Below, one piece after another: positions 18,799-30,438 of a DNA stretch of 64,000 nucleotides (within the stretch, counting starts at the first letter, position 1; each line of letters starts with the position of its first letter). The translations under genes and the position numbers were made by a program. The stretch is from an uncultured Pelagibacteraceae bacterium. GTDB taxonomy: Bacteria; Pseudomonadota; Alphaproteobacteria; Pelagibacterales; Pelagibacteraceae. The DNA lies in contig CACMOQ010000002.1 of assembly GCA_902615445.1 (NCBI GenBank), forward strand, positions 1 through 64,000, written 5' to 3'. Under the pieces are notes generated by a model, which had not been told where the DNA came from, made no database searches, and worked only from the letters and a program-made list of their open reading frames with translations.

Positions 18799-19749
18799 TT
18801 ACTCTATCACACGGATTGGTTTGCCGTTTACACAAGCCTCTAAAGCTTCAATCATTTGTGTATAAAAAATACTGTAATTTTCTGCAGTCACATATCCAAT
18901 ATGTGGTGTCAGTAATGCATTCGGTAAAAATCTTAGCTTATTATTTTCCGGTAATGGTTCTTTTTCATAAACATCTAAACCTGCACCAGCTATTTCATTA
19001 GTTGATAAAGCAATAATCAAATCATCCTCTTTGACGATTGGGCCTCTGGAGGTATTTATTAAAAAAGCAGTTTTTTTCATTTTATCTAATTCTTTAATCG
19101 TAATACAATTTTTATATCTCTCTCCACCTTGTACATGGATAGATAAAAAATCAGAGTTTTTAATTAAATCATCTTTGCTACATGGAAGAACATTTAATTC
19201 TTTGCATTTATCTAAATTAAGATTTTCACTCCAAGCCATGACTTCCATACCAAAAGCTTTACCAATTTTTGCGACTTCTGTGCCCACTCTTCCAAGACCA
19301 ATAAGACCAAGAATTTTTCCTTTAAGTTCAACACCTAAAGTTGTTTGCCAGTAACCTTGATACATATTATCAATTTCCTCTTTAAAATTTCTTGCTAAAC
19401 CCAAAATTAACGACCAAGTAAGCTCAGGTGTTGGATTTATATTCATCTCAGTACCACAAACAATTATTTTCCTCTTTTTTGCAGTTTCTAGATCTATTGA
19501 TCTATTTCGTAAACCACTGGTAATGACAAATTTTAATTTTGTTAAATTATCAATTAAATTTTTAGTAATCGGTGTTCTTTCTCTCATAATTAATAATGCT
19601 TCAAAATCAGATAATTGCTCTATAGCATCAGCTTCATCTGCAAAGGCCTCACTAAAAATTTTAAACTCGTATTTTCCTGATAGCTTTTCAATATCTACAA
19701 ATTGTTGAGATACATTTTGATAATCATCTAATATTGCAACTTTAAGCAT
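18799..19749 (-). CDS. D-isomer-specific 2-hydroxyacid dehydrogenase
   Basis: This 316-residue NAD-dependent oxidoreductase has the dinucleotide motif GLIGLGRVGTEVAKIGKAFG (about 148-167), the catalytic Arg region NTSRGPIVKEDDL, the Glu in DVYEKEPLP and the catalytic His in LTPHIGYVT. It interconverts a 2-hydroxyacid and a 2-oxoacid. It resembles the glyoxylate/phosphoglycerate dehydrogenase branch but lacks the ACT domain of SerA, so the substrate is uncertain. It overlaps the upstream EamA transporter start region by eight bases and is followed one base later by the deacetylase gene. Confidence 0.9.
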   Translation of the reverse strand: MLKVAILDDYQNVSQQFVDIEKLSGKYEFKIFSEAFADEADAIEQLSDFEALLIMRERTPITKNLIDNLTKLKFVITSGLRNRSIDLETAKKRKIIVCGTEMNINPTPELTWSLILGLARNFKEEIDNMYQGYWQTTLGVELKGKILGLIGLGRVGTEVAKIGKAFGMEVMAWSENLNLDKCKELNVLPCSKDDLIKNSDFLSIHVQGGERYKNCITIKELDKMKKTAFLINTSRGPIVKEDDLIIALSTNEIAGAGLDVYEKEPLPENNKLRFLPNALLTPHIGYVTAENYSIFYTQMIEALEACVNGKPIRVIE

Positions 19750-20638
19750 AAACTTTTCTATTAGATAAATAAATCCCAGACAATATAAAAGTAGCTCCTA
19801 CAAAATGATAAAGTTCAAATTTTTCTTTAAAAATAATAATTGCCATGACAGCGCTGAATAAAGGCATTAATTGAATAAACATGGAAGCTCGATTTGGTCC
19901 AATTATTTCAATTCCTTTTTGCCAAAAATAATAAGCAGCTATAGCTGGAAAAATTGCTACATATATAAGTATTAAAAAAAAGTTTTTATCCAAATTTAAC
20001 TCTAAACCAATTGATTTTTCATAAAAAAATTGAGGAATTAAAAAAAGTATCCCTACTGAGACCATTAACTGTATTAAAGTAAATTGTGAGAACTTGAAGT
20101 TATTTTTCTTAAGTAAAGTTGAATATAAAGACCAAGTAATTACACAAACTAGCATCCACATATCCCCTTTATTAAAATCTAAAGAGATAATCTTTTGAAT
20201 ATCTCCATTTGAGATAATTGATCCAATGCCAATAATTGATAGTATTAATCCAAGTAGTTGAAAAATGTTTGTTTCCTCAATTTTCATTAAGGAGGAAAGA
20301 ACAATCGTTGCAGCAGGAATAGCAGAAAGCATTAAAACAGCATTTATTACTTGCGTATAATTAAGTGCAAAATAGACTACAGAGTTAAATGTACTAATTG
20401 TGATCACTCCCATAAAACTAATTACAAACCAATTCTTCTTTATATAAGGTAAATTTTCAAAAATTTCTTTGTAAGTAAAAGGGATTAGGATAAACCAAAC
20501 AGAAATCCATCTAAAAACATTTAAAGTTAAAGGGGGAATTTCGTAAACGGTTGCAAATTTTCCTACTATAAAATTACCTGACCAACAAAATGTTGCCAGC
20601 ACTAAAAATAAATAAGCTGAATAGTTTTTATTTGACAC
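19742..20638 (-). CDS. EamA/DMT superfamily transporter
   Basis: This 298-residue protein has about ten transmembrane segments arranged as two EamA repeats, with the typical PPLTLNVFRW and ANRASMFIQLMP-like motifs (here GPNRASMFIQLMPLFSAVMA). Members of this drug/metabolite transporter superfamily export amino acids or other small metabolites, or import them. It lies between a DadA-like oxidase and a 2-hydroxyacid dehydrogenase, so the substrate may be connected with D-amino acids or 2-oxoacids. The specificity cannot be read from sequence. Confidence 0.92.
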   Translation of the reverse strand: MSNKNYSAYLFLVLATFCWSGNFIVGKFATVYEIPPLTLNVFRWISVWFILIPFTYKEIFENLPYIKKNWFVISFMGVITISTFNSVVYFALNYTQVINAVLMLSAIPAATIVLSSLMKIEETNIFQLLGLILSIIGIGSIISNGDIQKIISLDFNKGDMWMLVCVITWSLYSTLLKKNNFKFSQFTLIQLMVSVGILFLIPQFFYEKSIGLELNLDKNFFLILIYVAIFPAIAAYYFWQKGIEIIGPNRASMFIQLMPLFSAVMAIIIFKEKFELYHFVGATFILSGIYLSNRKVYA

Positions 20639-20642
20639 AAAA

Positions 20643-21884
20643 TTATGAAAATCTTGTCGAACTATAAGGGCCTAATTTTAAATTTGTATTTTCTTTAGCT
20701 ATCATTCCTGAGACGATCTTTCCAGAAATTGGACCCAATGTCCATCCTAAATGATGATGACCAAAACAATAAAATACATTTTTATGGTTTTTTGAAGGAC
20801 CCATTACTGGTAAGAAGTCGGGTAGAGTTGGTCTAAATCCTAACCATTCATCTTCATGTTCTGGAAGATCATCTAACATATATTTTGCATTATTAATCAA
20901 ATTTTTTATTCTTGATTTGGATAATGGATTATCCAATCCTCCAAATTCAACCGTACCAACAACTCTTAATCCTTGTTCCATAGGCGTTATTCCAAAACCT
21001 CTGTTTGAAAAAATCACCGGTCTACTTAATAGATGATCGCAATTTTTAAAATGGACGTGATATCCTCTTTCAGTATCTAAAGGAATTTTTTCACCTAATT
21101 TATCAGTTAATCTTTTTGAAAAAGCACCACAAGCTATTATAATTTTATCAAAGTTAAAATTTTGATTGTCAGTTTTTATTTTGGGAAGTTCATTATTAAA
21201 TTCTATTTGTTTGACATCTCGTTTTTCAAATTTTCCGCCTTTGTTTAAAAAAAGCTCAAAAAATTTAAGTAATATCTTTTTTGGGTTTCTTGCATGTCTT
21301 GCATATGGATAATATACACCTCCATGATAAAAAGGTTTTAAATTTGGCTCCAAATCATGAATTTCTTTTTTATTTACAAGTTGTTGCTTTACTCCTAATT
21401 CGTCTCTTACTCTAATTTCTAATTCTCTACTTTTTAAATCTTTTTCATTCCAGATATAAAGAATACCTTTATTTTCTACCAACCCCTCTAAATCAATTTC
21501 ATCAAACAATTCATCATAAGCTGGTAAAGCTAAATCTAATATTTGATGCATATTTTTAGCGGTATGCATCATCTTACTTTTCGTAGTATTCAAAATAAAT
21601 TTTATAAACCAAGGGATCATTTTTGGTACATAGTTCCACTTCAATGCCAAAGGGCCTGTTGAACTTAGCAACATAGCTGGCACATCAGTAAGAACATCTG
21701 TTCTATTTAATGATAAAGATGCATACGGCGAGAAGTGCCCTGCATTGCCGTAAGACGCAGCATGACTGCCTGGTTCATCACGATCAAATATTGTTACTTT
21801 AAAACCTTTTTTTTGTAAAAATAAAGCGTTTGAAATTCCTTGTATACCAGCACCAATAATTCCAACGTTTAAATTTTTATTCAT
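20643..21884 (-). CDS. FAD-dependent D-amino acid dehydrogenase-like oxidoreductase (DadA family)
   Basis: This 413-residue DAO-fold flavoenzyme has the Rossmann motif VGIIGAGIQGISNALFL at 8-24, a DRDEPGSHAASYGNAG segment matching DadA-type enzymes, and a C-terminal GHHHLGWTLGPISG FAD-binding region. DadA oxidises D-amino acids to 2-oxoacids and passes electrons to the quinone pool. Here GxGxxG and the AS(Y)GNAG motif are intact. It begins an operon with a DMT exporter, a D-2-hydroxyacid dehydrogenase and an HDAC-like protein. The exact amino-acid or N-methylated substrate is not known. Confidence 0.88.
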   Translation of the reverse strand: MNKNLNVGIIGAGIQGISNALFLQKKGFKVTIFDRDEPGSHAASYGNAGHFSPYASLSLNRTDVLTDVPAMLLSSTGPLALKWNYVPKMIPWFIKFILNTTKSKMMHTAKNMHQILDLALPAYDELFDEIDLEGLVENKGILYIWNEKDLKSRELEIRVRDELGVKQQLVNKKEIHDLEPNLKPFYHGGVYYPYARHARNPKKILLKFFELFLNKGGKFEKRDVKQIEFNNELPKIKTDNQNFNFDKIIIACGAFSKRLTDKLGEKIPLDTERGYHVHFKNCDHLLSRPVIFSNRGFGITPMEQGLRVVGTVEFGGLDNPLSKSRIKNLINNAKYMLDDLPEHEDEWLGFRPTLPDFLPVMGPSKNHKNVFYCFGHHHLGWTLGPISGKIVSGMIAKENTNLKLGPYSSTRFS

Positions 21885-21939
21885 TAAATAATTATATAAT
21901 TAATTAACAAAATTTTTGCAGTGACAAATTATGCAATCT

Positions 21940-23061
21940 TTATGAGATATTCTGTCTGTGATTTATGCTTGCACTCAGAACTATAGAAAAGCCAATCATT
22001 GTAGCTAATAAAGATGAACCTCCATAGGACATGATTGGTAAAGGAGATCCAACTGTAGGTAGAAGACCTAGAACCATTGATATATTGGTTGCAACATAAA
22101 GAAAAATTGCAAAAGAGAAACCAAAACAAAAAAGTCTAGAAAAGAAGCTTCTTGAAATCAAACCAGCACGGATAATCCTATAAATAATAATTGAATATAA
22201 TAATAATAATAGAATAGAACCTATAAATCCAAATTCCTCAGAAAAAAGAGTAAATATAAAATCAGTATGTTTTTCAGGCAAAAAATCTAAATAGCTTTGA
22301 GTCCCTTTTAAAAAACCTTTACCAGTAAGTCCTCCTGATCCGACGGCTATTTTGGATTGGATAATTTGATATCCTGATCCTAATGGATCCCTCTCGGGGT
22401 TAATAAAAGTTAATATTCTAAGTTTCTGATACGGTTTTAAAAAAGAAATTATAAATGGTAATGAAGTTATAAATATTAAAAAAGAGTAAATGAAATATTT
22501 AATTCTTAAACCTGAAAACCACAAAATTATTAAACCTGAAAAAGATATTAAAATTGCTGTGCCTAAATCAGGCTGAGTAATTACTAAGATAGAAGGTATT
22601 ATAATTATTGTCAAAGAAACTAATATCGACGTAAAAGAGTTGGTGCTAGTTGTTCGAATTCTATGAAAGAATTTAGCAAGACAAAGTATGACAGCTATTT
22701 TCATAAGCTCAGAAGGTTGTAAATTCAAAAAGTACAGATTTATCCATCTTCTAGATCCTGAGGCTGTTACGCCATATAAAGCCACCCAAACTAATAATCC
22801 CAAAATAAGTATATAAAAAAGGTAACTGCCTGCATGCCAATATTTTATATTAATAAATGAAAGAACAATCATCATAGGGAAAAAAATTGAAAATTTAACA
22901 AAATGACTTTTGGTATGAAATAATACTTCGCCTCCATCAGTTGAATACATCGTAAAAATACTTGTTATTCCAAGGATAAGAATACAAAACAATAATATAA
23001 AATCGTAATTTTTAATCTTTTGAAAGAGAGTTAATTCATGTGAAAAATTATTGAACGACAT
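21940..23061 (-). CDS. rodA: Rod-shape-determining peptidoglycan glycosyltransferase RodA
   Basis: This 373-residue SEDS-family protein has about ten transmembrane segments. Typical motifs are visible: SGSRRWINLYFLNLQPSELMKIA, QPDLGTAILI, and the C-terminal GLLPTVGSPLPIMSYGGSSLL. It polymerises lipid II glycan strands during lateral wall growth together with PBP2. The gene follows mrdA with a one-base gap and is the last gene of the mreBCD-mrdA-rodA operon. Several alternative Met starts exist; MSFNNFSHELTLF puts a short cytoplasmic tail before the first helix. Confidence 0.95.
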   Translation of the reverse strand: MSFNNFSHELTLFQKIKNYDFILLFCILILGITSIFTMYSTDGGEVLFHTKSHFVKFSIFFPMMIVLSFINIKYWHAGSYLFYILILGLLVWVALYGVTASGSRRWINLYFLNLQPSELMKIAVILCLAKFFHRIRTTSTNSFTSILVSLTIIIIPSILVITQPDLGTAILISFSGLIILWFSGLRIKYFIYSFLIFITSLPFIISFLKPYQKLRILTFINPERDPLGSGYQIIQSKIAVGSGGLTGKGFLKGTQSYLDFLPEKHTDFIFTLFSEEFGFIGSILLLLLYSIIIYRIIRAGLISRSFFSRLFCFGFSFAIFLYVATNISMVLGLLPTVGSPLPIMSYGGSSLLATMIGFSIVLSASINHRQNIS

Positions 23062-23062
23062 T

Positions 23063-24937
23063 TTATATATCCCAGTATTTTTTTTCTTTAACAGATTGTC
23101 TTAATTTATGTCTATCAACTATTAATTTAAAAAGTTTTTTTGCAATTGGTGCTGCGGTAGTACCACCTGATCCTCCGTGTTCAATAATAATACTGGTAGC
23201 ATATCTTGGATTTTTGTAAGGTCCAAAAGCAACATACAAAGCATGATCTCTTTCCTCATAAGGGATTTCAAAAGTTTTAAGATCTAATTCACGATCTTTC
23301 TCAGTTATTCTTTTAACCTGTGCTGTACCAGTTTTGCCTGCAAACCGATATTTTGGATCATCAATTCGAGATTTGTAAGAAGTTCCTCTAACTTCATTAG
23401 TTGAACTAAACATCGCTTTTTGAATTAATTTAATATTTTTTGAATTTTTGAATAATGGTTTATATTTATCTAAATATTGCTGATCATTATTTAATACTAT
23501 TTTAGGATGAATTTTATATCCACCATTTGCAATTTGTGCTGTCATTAAACATAATTGTATTGGTGTTGTTTGAATAAAACCTTGGCCTATTCCAGTTATA
23601 ATAGTTTCACCAAGCACCCAGCTTTGTCCTAAAGCATTTTTTTTCCACATAGTATTAGGTACTAAACCTTTTTTTTCATTTTCAAATAATCCTCCAAATA
23701 CTTTTTCGCCTAAACCAAATTTTTTAGCAGTTTCACTTAATCTATCTACACCAAGTCGCCTAGATATCTCGTAAAAATAAATATCACATGATTGTTTCAT
23801 TCCCTCTCTTAAATTAACAAATCCATGCCCCTCTTTTTTCCAACAATGATAAGTTTGACCATATAATTCCAAAGGATGTTTGTGTCCTTTACAATGAACA
23901 GTAAACTCTGGATTAATAACTTCATTTTCTAAAGCCGATAGTGCTACTATCGGTTTAATGGTCGATCCAGGTGAGTATCTTCCATTAATTGTTTTGTTTA
24001 ACAAAGGTTTCATCGGATCATTTCTAATTAATTGCCAATCATCTTGATTAATGCCAAATAAAAATAAATTAGGGTCAAAAGATGGTGATGATTGCATGGC
24101 AATAATTTCTCCAGAAAAAATATCCATCACACATATTGAGCCCGCTTTATCTTTTAAAAGTTCAGTGCACAACTTTTGAATTTCGGTATCTATTGTAAGA
24201 TTAAGATCTTGTCCTTTTGAACCTTTTTGATAATTCAATTGACTTATCTTTCTTCCATATGCATTTACTTCAAATCTTTGAATATCATTTTCTCCCAACA
24301 AAACATTTTCAAAAGTTTTTTCCAAACCAGTTTTTCCAACTCTAATACCTGGCACAAATTTTTCTTTAATATTTTCGTTATCAATTATATCCTTCTCATT
24401 TGCTTGACTAACGTAGCCTAACACATGAGTATAGTTTTCATTAAAAGGATAAATTCTTGAAATTGACAAAACAGTCTTAACACCAATTAATTCGTGTAAA
24501 TAATTATTGACTTTTGAAAACTGTTCCCAAGTTAGATTGTCAGAAACAACAATAGTTTCCCAGGCTTTTATTTTTTTTCTTTTTTTATGTATTTTTTGAA
24601 ATTCTCTCTCAGATAAATTAAGTATATTTTTTAATCTTAAAGTGATGTATCTAAAATCCTCTACTTGTTCTGGCACAATATGAAGCTGATAAACTTCATT
24701 ATTTCCTGCTATCACATTGCCAAAATAATCTTTAAACTCTCCCCTAACTGGATGAAGTTTGGACTCTCTTATCCTATTTTTATCAGAAAGGGTTAGGTAT
24801 TTATTATTCTGTTTGACTTGAAGAGAAAATAATCTTGAAGTAAGTCCAAAAAATACCAAAATTTTTGCAGCTGTAATGATGAACAGTCTTCTATTAATTG
24901 TATTTATTTTACGAACATTATCACTTTCATCAAACAT
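23063..24937 (-). CDS. mrdA: Penicillin-binding protein 2 (class B transpeptidase)
   Basis: This 624-residue inner-membrane protein has an N-terminal anchor (about 15-35), a pedestal/dimerisation domain and a C-terminal transpeptidase domain. The catalytic motifs are present: S-x-x-K in SPGSTIKP near 321, S-C-D in MKQSCDIYF, and KTG in FAGKTGTAQVK near 532. It cross-links peptidoglycan in the elongasome with RodA. It overlaps mreD by eight bases upstream and rodA follows after one base. Length and motifs are normal for PBP2. Confidence 0.96.
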   Translation of the reverse strand: MFDESDNVRKINTINRRLFIITAAKILVFFGLTSRLFSLQVKQNNKYLTLSDKNRIRESKLHPVRGEFKDYFGNVIAGNNEVYQLHIVPEQVEDFRYITLRLKNILNLSEREFQKIHKKRKKIKAWETIVVSDNLTWEQFSKVNNYLHELIGVKTVLSISRIYPFNENYTHVLGYVSQANEKDIIDNENIKEKFVPGIRVGKTGLEKTFENVLLGENDIQRFEVNAYGRKISQLNYQKGSKGQDLNLTIDTEIQKLCTELLKDKAGSICVMDIFSGEIIAMQSSPSFDPNLFLFGINQDDWQLIRNDPMKPLLNKTINGRYSPGSTIKPIVALSALENEVINPEFTVHCKGHKHPLELYGQTYHCWKKEGHGFVNLREGMKQSCDIYFYEISRRLGVDRLSETAKKFGLGEKVFGGLFENEKKGLVPNTMWKKNALGQSWVLGETIITGIGQGFIQTTPIQLCLMTAQIANGGYKIHPKIVLNNDQQYLDKYKPLFKNSKNIKLIQKAMFSSTNEVRGTSYKSRIDDPKYRFAGKTGTAQVKRITEKDRELDLKTFEIPYEERDHALYVAFGPYKNPRYATSIIIEHGGSGGTTAAPIAKKLFKLIVDRHKLRQSVKEKKYWDI

Positions 24938-25448
24938 CAGATTCCCTAAAAAATTTTTTATAGTAAGCGTTAAAGATAATATAAAATAAAAAGAATATCA
25001 AAAATGTAGCTAAGTTATTAGTTAACAAGAATCTGTAGTCAATACTTACATCGAAAAAATAAGATGATATGATGTAATAAATCGAATTGACGCACGAAAT
25101 AGTTATTAAAAAAAATAACCAATCTTTAGTTATATTAGGTCGTAGGGTAATTTTTCTGAAATAAGCTGTTGCTACACAAATGAGCATATATAAAAAACTG
25201 CTCAAACCTAAAGGAGAGCCTGTCACAACATCATTTATAATTCCTGCTAAAAAAATATATCCATAACCAAATTGCTCGATATTTTTTAATGTCCAAAAGA
25301 AGATTAAAATGAAAGCTAAATTAACTGATAAAAAAGGGATACCAAAGTAATTTGCATCAAATTCATTTAGGACTGCAATGAATAAAATTATTAAAGGTGC
25401 TGATTTAAAGATATGTTTTAAGAATCCACTTTTTTTCAGATAACTCAT
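24930..25448 (-). CDS. mreD: Rod-shape-determining protein MreD
   Basis: This 172-residue, highly hydrophobic protein has about five transmembrane segments, including NIEQFGYGYIFLAGIINDVVTGSPLGLSS, which holds the conserved DxxxGxPLG-type motif of MreD. It is a membrane component of the elongasome, linking MreC to PBP2/RodA. It overlaps mrdA by eight bases and follows mreC after one base. MreD is poorly conserved, so the assignment relies on the motif together with gene order. Confidence 0.9.
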   Translation of the reverse strand: MSYLKKSGFLKHIFKSAPLIILFIAVLNEFDANYFGIPFLSVNLAFILIFFWTLKNIEQFGYGYIFLAGIINDVVTGSPLGLSSFLYMLICVATAYFRKITLRPNITKDWLFFLITISCVNSIYYIISSYFFDVSIDYRFLLTNNLATFLIFFLFYIIFNAYYKKFFRESDV

Positions 25449-25449
25449 T

Positions 25450-26691
25450 TTATAATCTTCCTTTTTTTAACACGCAATTTTTGTATTCAGGTGTACCAAC
25501 TTTAAATCCTTTTTTTGAGAAAGTTTTTTTTCTACATCTTTCACCATATTCTAAGTTTAATCTTAGAAATTTTAATTCATCTTTGTCAATATTATGAGAC
25601 TTAATTATTTTATTTTGTTTTTCTATAATCTGTTGTCTATTGATTATTTCGATTTGATTATTTGAGAGTTGTTCTTTTAAATTCTCATTTTCAGTCTTAA
25701 TTTTGTTGGTAATCTCGTCATTAATTTCCTTCTCTTTTATTAATAAGTCTAATTTCTTTTTTAATGTTGGTAGCTCTATATCTTCATCATTTTCATTTTC
25801 TGAAGTTTCTTCATCTATTTTTTCTGTCACTTTTGTTTCAACTTTATCAAAAGCAACAACAGACACATATTGTAATTGTGAAAAATCACTAAAAAATTCA
25901 ATATTGATGTCTTCATCAATTTTTGAGTCAAAATTTGTTATTCGTCCGATTGGAACTCCACTTTTTATTAAACCTCCTGTACCAGAGGAATATACTAATG
26001 AATCGTTTGTTATTTTATCAAAATGAGTTTTTTTTAAAAAATTTACCTTTGCTTGATCTTTACCAGTTCCAGTGGCTATAGCTAATAGATTACCTGGAGA
26101 AATAGTGATAGGTATATTTGAATTGATATCAGATAATAATAAAACTCTAGAAGTTCCAAAATTTACTTCGATTACTTTACCAACTAAATATTGTTGATCT
26201 AAAACTGCCATTCCACTTTTAATACCATCTCTTGATCCTTTATTAATTACTATTGATCTTAAAAAAGGACTTTTGTTATCAATAATTATTTTAGAGAAAA
26301 CTATTTCTGTTGAAATTAAATAGTCGTCCAGCTGTTGTCTAAATTTTTGATTTTCGAATTTAAGGATATCTAGAGAAATTTTTTGTGATCTATATTCATT
26401 TAACTCTTTCTCCAGCTTTTTTGAATTACTATAAAGCCCAAAATGATTTCTTATTTCAGTGTTGAGATTTTTTATAATTTTCTCAGGAGCTGATATTACA
26501 AATGATCCTCGATAAATAATTTCATTAATTCCTGATCTTACAGTTTTTATAATCTTATAATCAAAACTGCTTAAAATTAATATGATTATAGATAAAGTTA
26601 TTAAGGATAATAATGAAAAATTTTGTTTAGTTTGTTTTTTTAAAAAAGCAGATCTGATTGCAATTACAAAATCATCTCTGCTTACATTCAT
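25450..26691 (-). CDS. mreC: Rod-shape-determining protein MreC with extended coiled-coil and Cys-motif C-terminus
   Basis: This 413-residue bitopic protein has a transmembrane segment near 25-45, a coiled-coil dimerisation region (about 65-110) and the two beta-barrels of MreC (GSRDGIKSGMAVLDQQYLVGKV). It scaffolds MreB, MreD and PBP2 in the periplasm. Unusually, the tail beyond about residue 275 is acidic, then a second coiled coil (about 290-365), ending in a Cys-flanked element C-x(n)-GFKVGTPEYKNC. Typical MreC proteins stop shortly after the barrels. The extension looks genuine because it is in frame and ends just before mreD. Confidence 0.93.
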   Translation of the reverse strand: MNVSRDDFVIAIRSAFLKKQTKQNFSLLSLITLSIIILILSSFDYKIIKTVRSGINEIIYRGSFVISAPEKIIKNLNTEIRNHFGLYSNSKKLEKELNEYRSQKISLDILKFENQKFRQQLDDYLISTEIVFSKIIIDNKSPFLRSIVINKGSRDGIKSGMAVLDQQYLVGKVIEVNFGTSRVLLLSDINSNIPITISPGNLLAIATGTGKDQAKVNFLKKTHFDKITNDSLVYSSGTGGLIKSGVPIGRITNFDSKIDEDINIEFFSDFSQLQYVSVVAFDKVETKVTEKIDEETSENENDEDIELPTLKKKLDLLIKEKEINDEITNKIKTENENLKEQLSNNQIEIINRQQIIEKQNKIIKSHNIDKDELKFLRLNLEYGERCRKKTFSKKGFKVGTPEYKNCVLKKGRL

Positions 26692-26696
26692 TTTTC

Positions 26697-27731
<1,035 letters not shown>

Positions 27732-29309
27732 TTAAACTCCTCCTCTTATTTTTTGTTTTTCTATATCTTTATAAAGAGATTTTTTTTCCCTTTTAATAAG
27801 CATTTTATTTAAAGCATTTAAATACGCATTTGCAGATGCAACTAATGTATCTGTATCTGCAGATTGTCCAACAGTTGTTCTATCATTTTCCTCAATTTTC
27901 ACACTTACTGTTGCTTGAGCATCAGTTCCTTCTGTTACAGCATGAACTTGATAAAGAGATAATTTCACATCGTGCGGGTAGAGATCTTTGATACATTTAA
28001 ATATTGCATCGACTGGTCCATCGCCTGTTTGCGAAGTTTTTTTAATATCGCCAAAAACATCCAATGTCATTTCTGCTTTTTGTGGCTCTCCTGTTCCAGC
28101 AAAAACTTTCAAAGATTTAAGATTAATTGCATTAATTTTGTTATCGATTATTAGACTATCATCAACTAATGCTACTATATCTTCGTCATAAATATGTTTC
28201 TTTTTATCAGCTAAAATTTTAAACTTTCCAAATGCAGCTTGAACAACGTCATCTGTAACGTCTGAGTAACCTAAATCACTCAATTTGTCTTTAAAAGCAT
28301 GTCTTCCAGAATGTTTTCCCATAACTAAAGATGTTTTTTTTACACCTACACTCTCAGGTGTCATTATTTCATATGTTTCTCTATTTTTAAGCATTCCATC
28401 TTGATGTATTCCAGACTCATGTGCAAAAGCATTTTTTCCAACAATAGCTTTATTAAATTGAACAGGAAAACCTGTTGCATTTGATACTATTTTAGATGCT
28501 TTACTTATTAATTCTGTTTTAATACCTGTTTCATAAGGCAATAGATCTTCTCTTGTTTTAATTGCCATTACAATTTCTTCAAGAGCAGCATTTCCTGCAC
28601 GTTCTCCTATACCATTAATAGTACATTCTATTTGCCTAACGCCAGCTGAAAGTCCAGATAATGCATTAGCAACTGCAAGTCCTAAATCATTATGACAGTG
28701 AGCAGAAAGAATTGCTTTATCAATATTAGGCACATTATTTTTTATTGATGTAATAGTTTTTGCAAATTCTTCTGGTATAGAATAACCAACTGTATCAGGA
28801 ATATTTATTGTTTTTGCACCACAATTAATTGCAAGTTCAATTGTTTTGTACATAAAATCTAAATCTGTTCTTGTTCCATCCTCACAAGACCACTCAACAT
28901 CATCTGTAAATTTTCTGGCATACGTGACACTTTCTTTGATTGCGTCTAAAACTTGCTCGTTATTCATATTAAGCTTATGTTTCATGTGAACCGGGCTAGT
29001 AGATATAAAAGTATGAATTCGAAATCTTTTTGCAAATTTTAAAGACTCATGACAAGCATCAATATCTTTTTTAGTTGCACGTGCTAATCCACATGGAATT
29101 GAATTTTTCACACTTTTGCTGATTGCGCTAACTGCCTCAAAATCACCTGGTGATGATATTGGAAAACCAGCTTCAATAATATCAATTCCCATTTCGTCAA
29201 AAACTCTAGAAATTTGAATTTTTTCCTCAACACTCATAGAGGCACCTGGTGATTGTTCACCATCTCTCATTGTTGTGTCAAAAATTATTACTTTGTCTTT
29301 ATCAGGCAT
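27732..29309 (-). CDS. leuA: 2-isopropylmalate synthase
   Basis: This 525-residue enzyme condenses acetyl-CoA with 2-oxoisovalerate, the first committed step of leucine synthesis. The catalytic region FDTTMRDGEQSPGASMS is at 10-26, and the metal-binding HCHNDLGLAVAN near 204-215. The C-terminal portion (about 385-510) is the LeuA allosteric domain that senses leucine. Length is normal. It lies 88 bases downstream of ilvC and directly abuts mreB. The 88-base gap may hold its own promoter, but no clear one is visible. Confidence 0.97.
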   Translation of the reverse strand: MPDKDKVIIFDTTMRDGEQSPGASMSVEEKIQISRVFDEMGIDIIEAGFPISSPGDFEAVSAISKSVKNSIPCGLARATKKDIDACHESLKFAKRFRIHTFISTSPVHMKHKLNMNNEQVLDAIKESVTYARKFTDDVEWSCEDGTRTDLDFMYKTIELAINCGAKTINIPDTVGYSIPEEFAKTITSIKNNVPNIDKAILSAHCHNDLGLAVANALSGLSAGVRQIECTINGIGERAGNAALEEIVMAIKTREDLLPYETGIKTELISKASKIVSNATGFPVQFNKAIVGKNAFAHESGIHQDGMLKNRETYEIMTPESVGVKKTSLVMGKHSGRHAFKDKLSDLGYSDVTDDVVQAAFGKFKILADKKKHIYDEDIVALVDDSLIIDNKINAINLKSLKVFAGTGEPQKAEMTLDVFGDIKKTSQTGDGPVDAIFKCIKDLYPHDVKLSLYQVHAVTEGTDAQATVSVKIEENDRTTVGQSADTDTLVASANAYLNALNKMLIKREKKSLYKDIEKQKIRGGV

Positions 29310-29397
29310 ATGTAAATTATTTTCAAAATGGAATATACAACCTATCGTTTAGATTGCAAAATAAATCACCAAATTTTGCCCAATATGGGACTACAAA

Positions 29398-30423
<1,026 letters not shown>

Positions 30424-30438
30424 TTATCTCCTCTTTAA

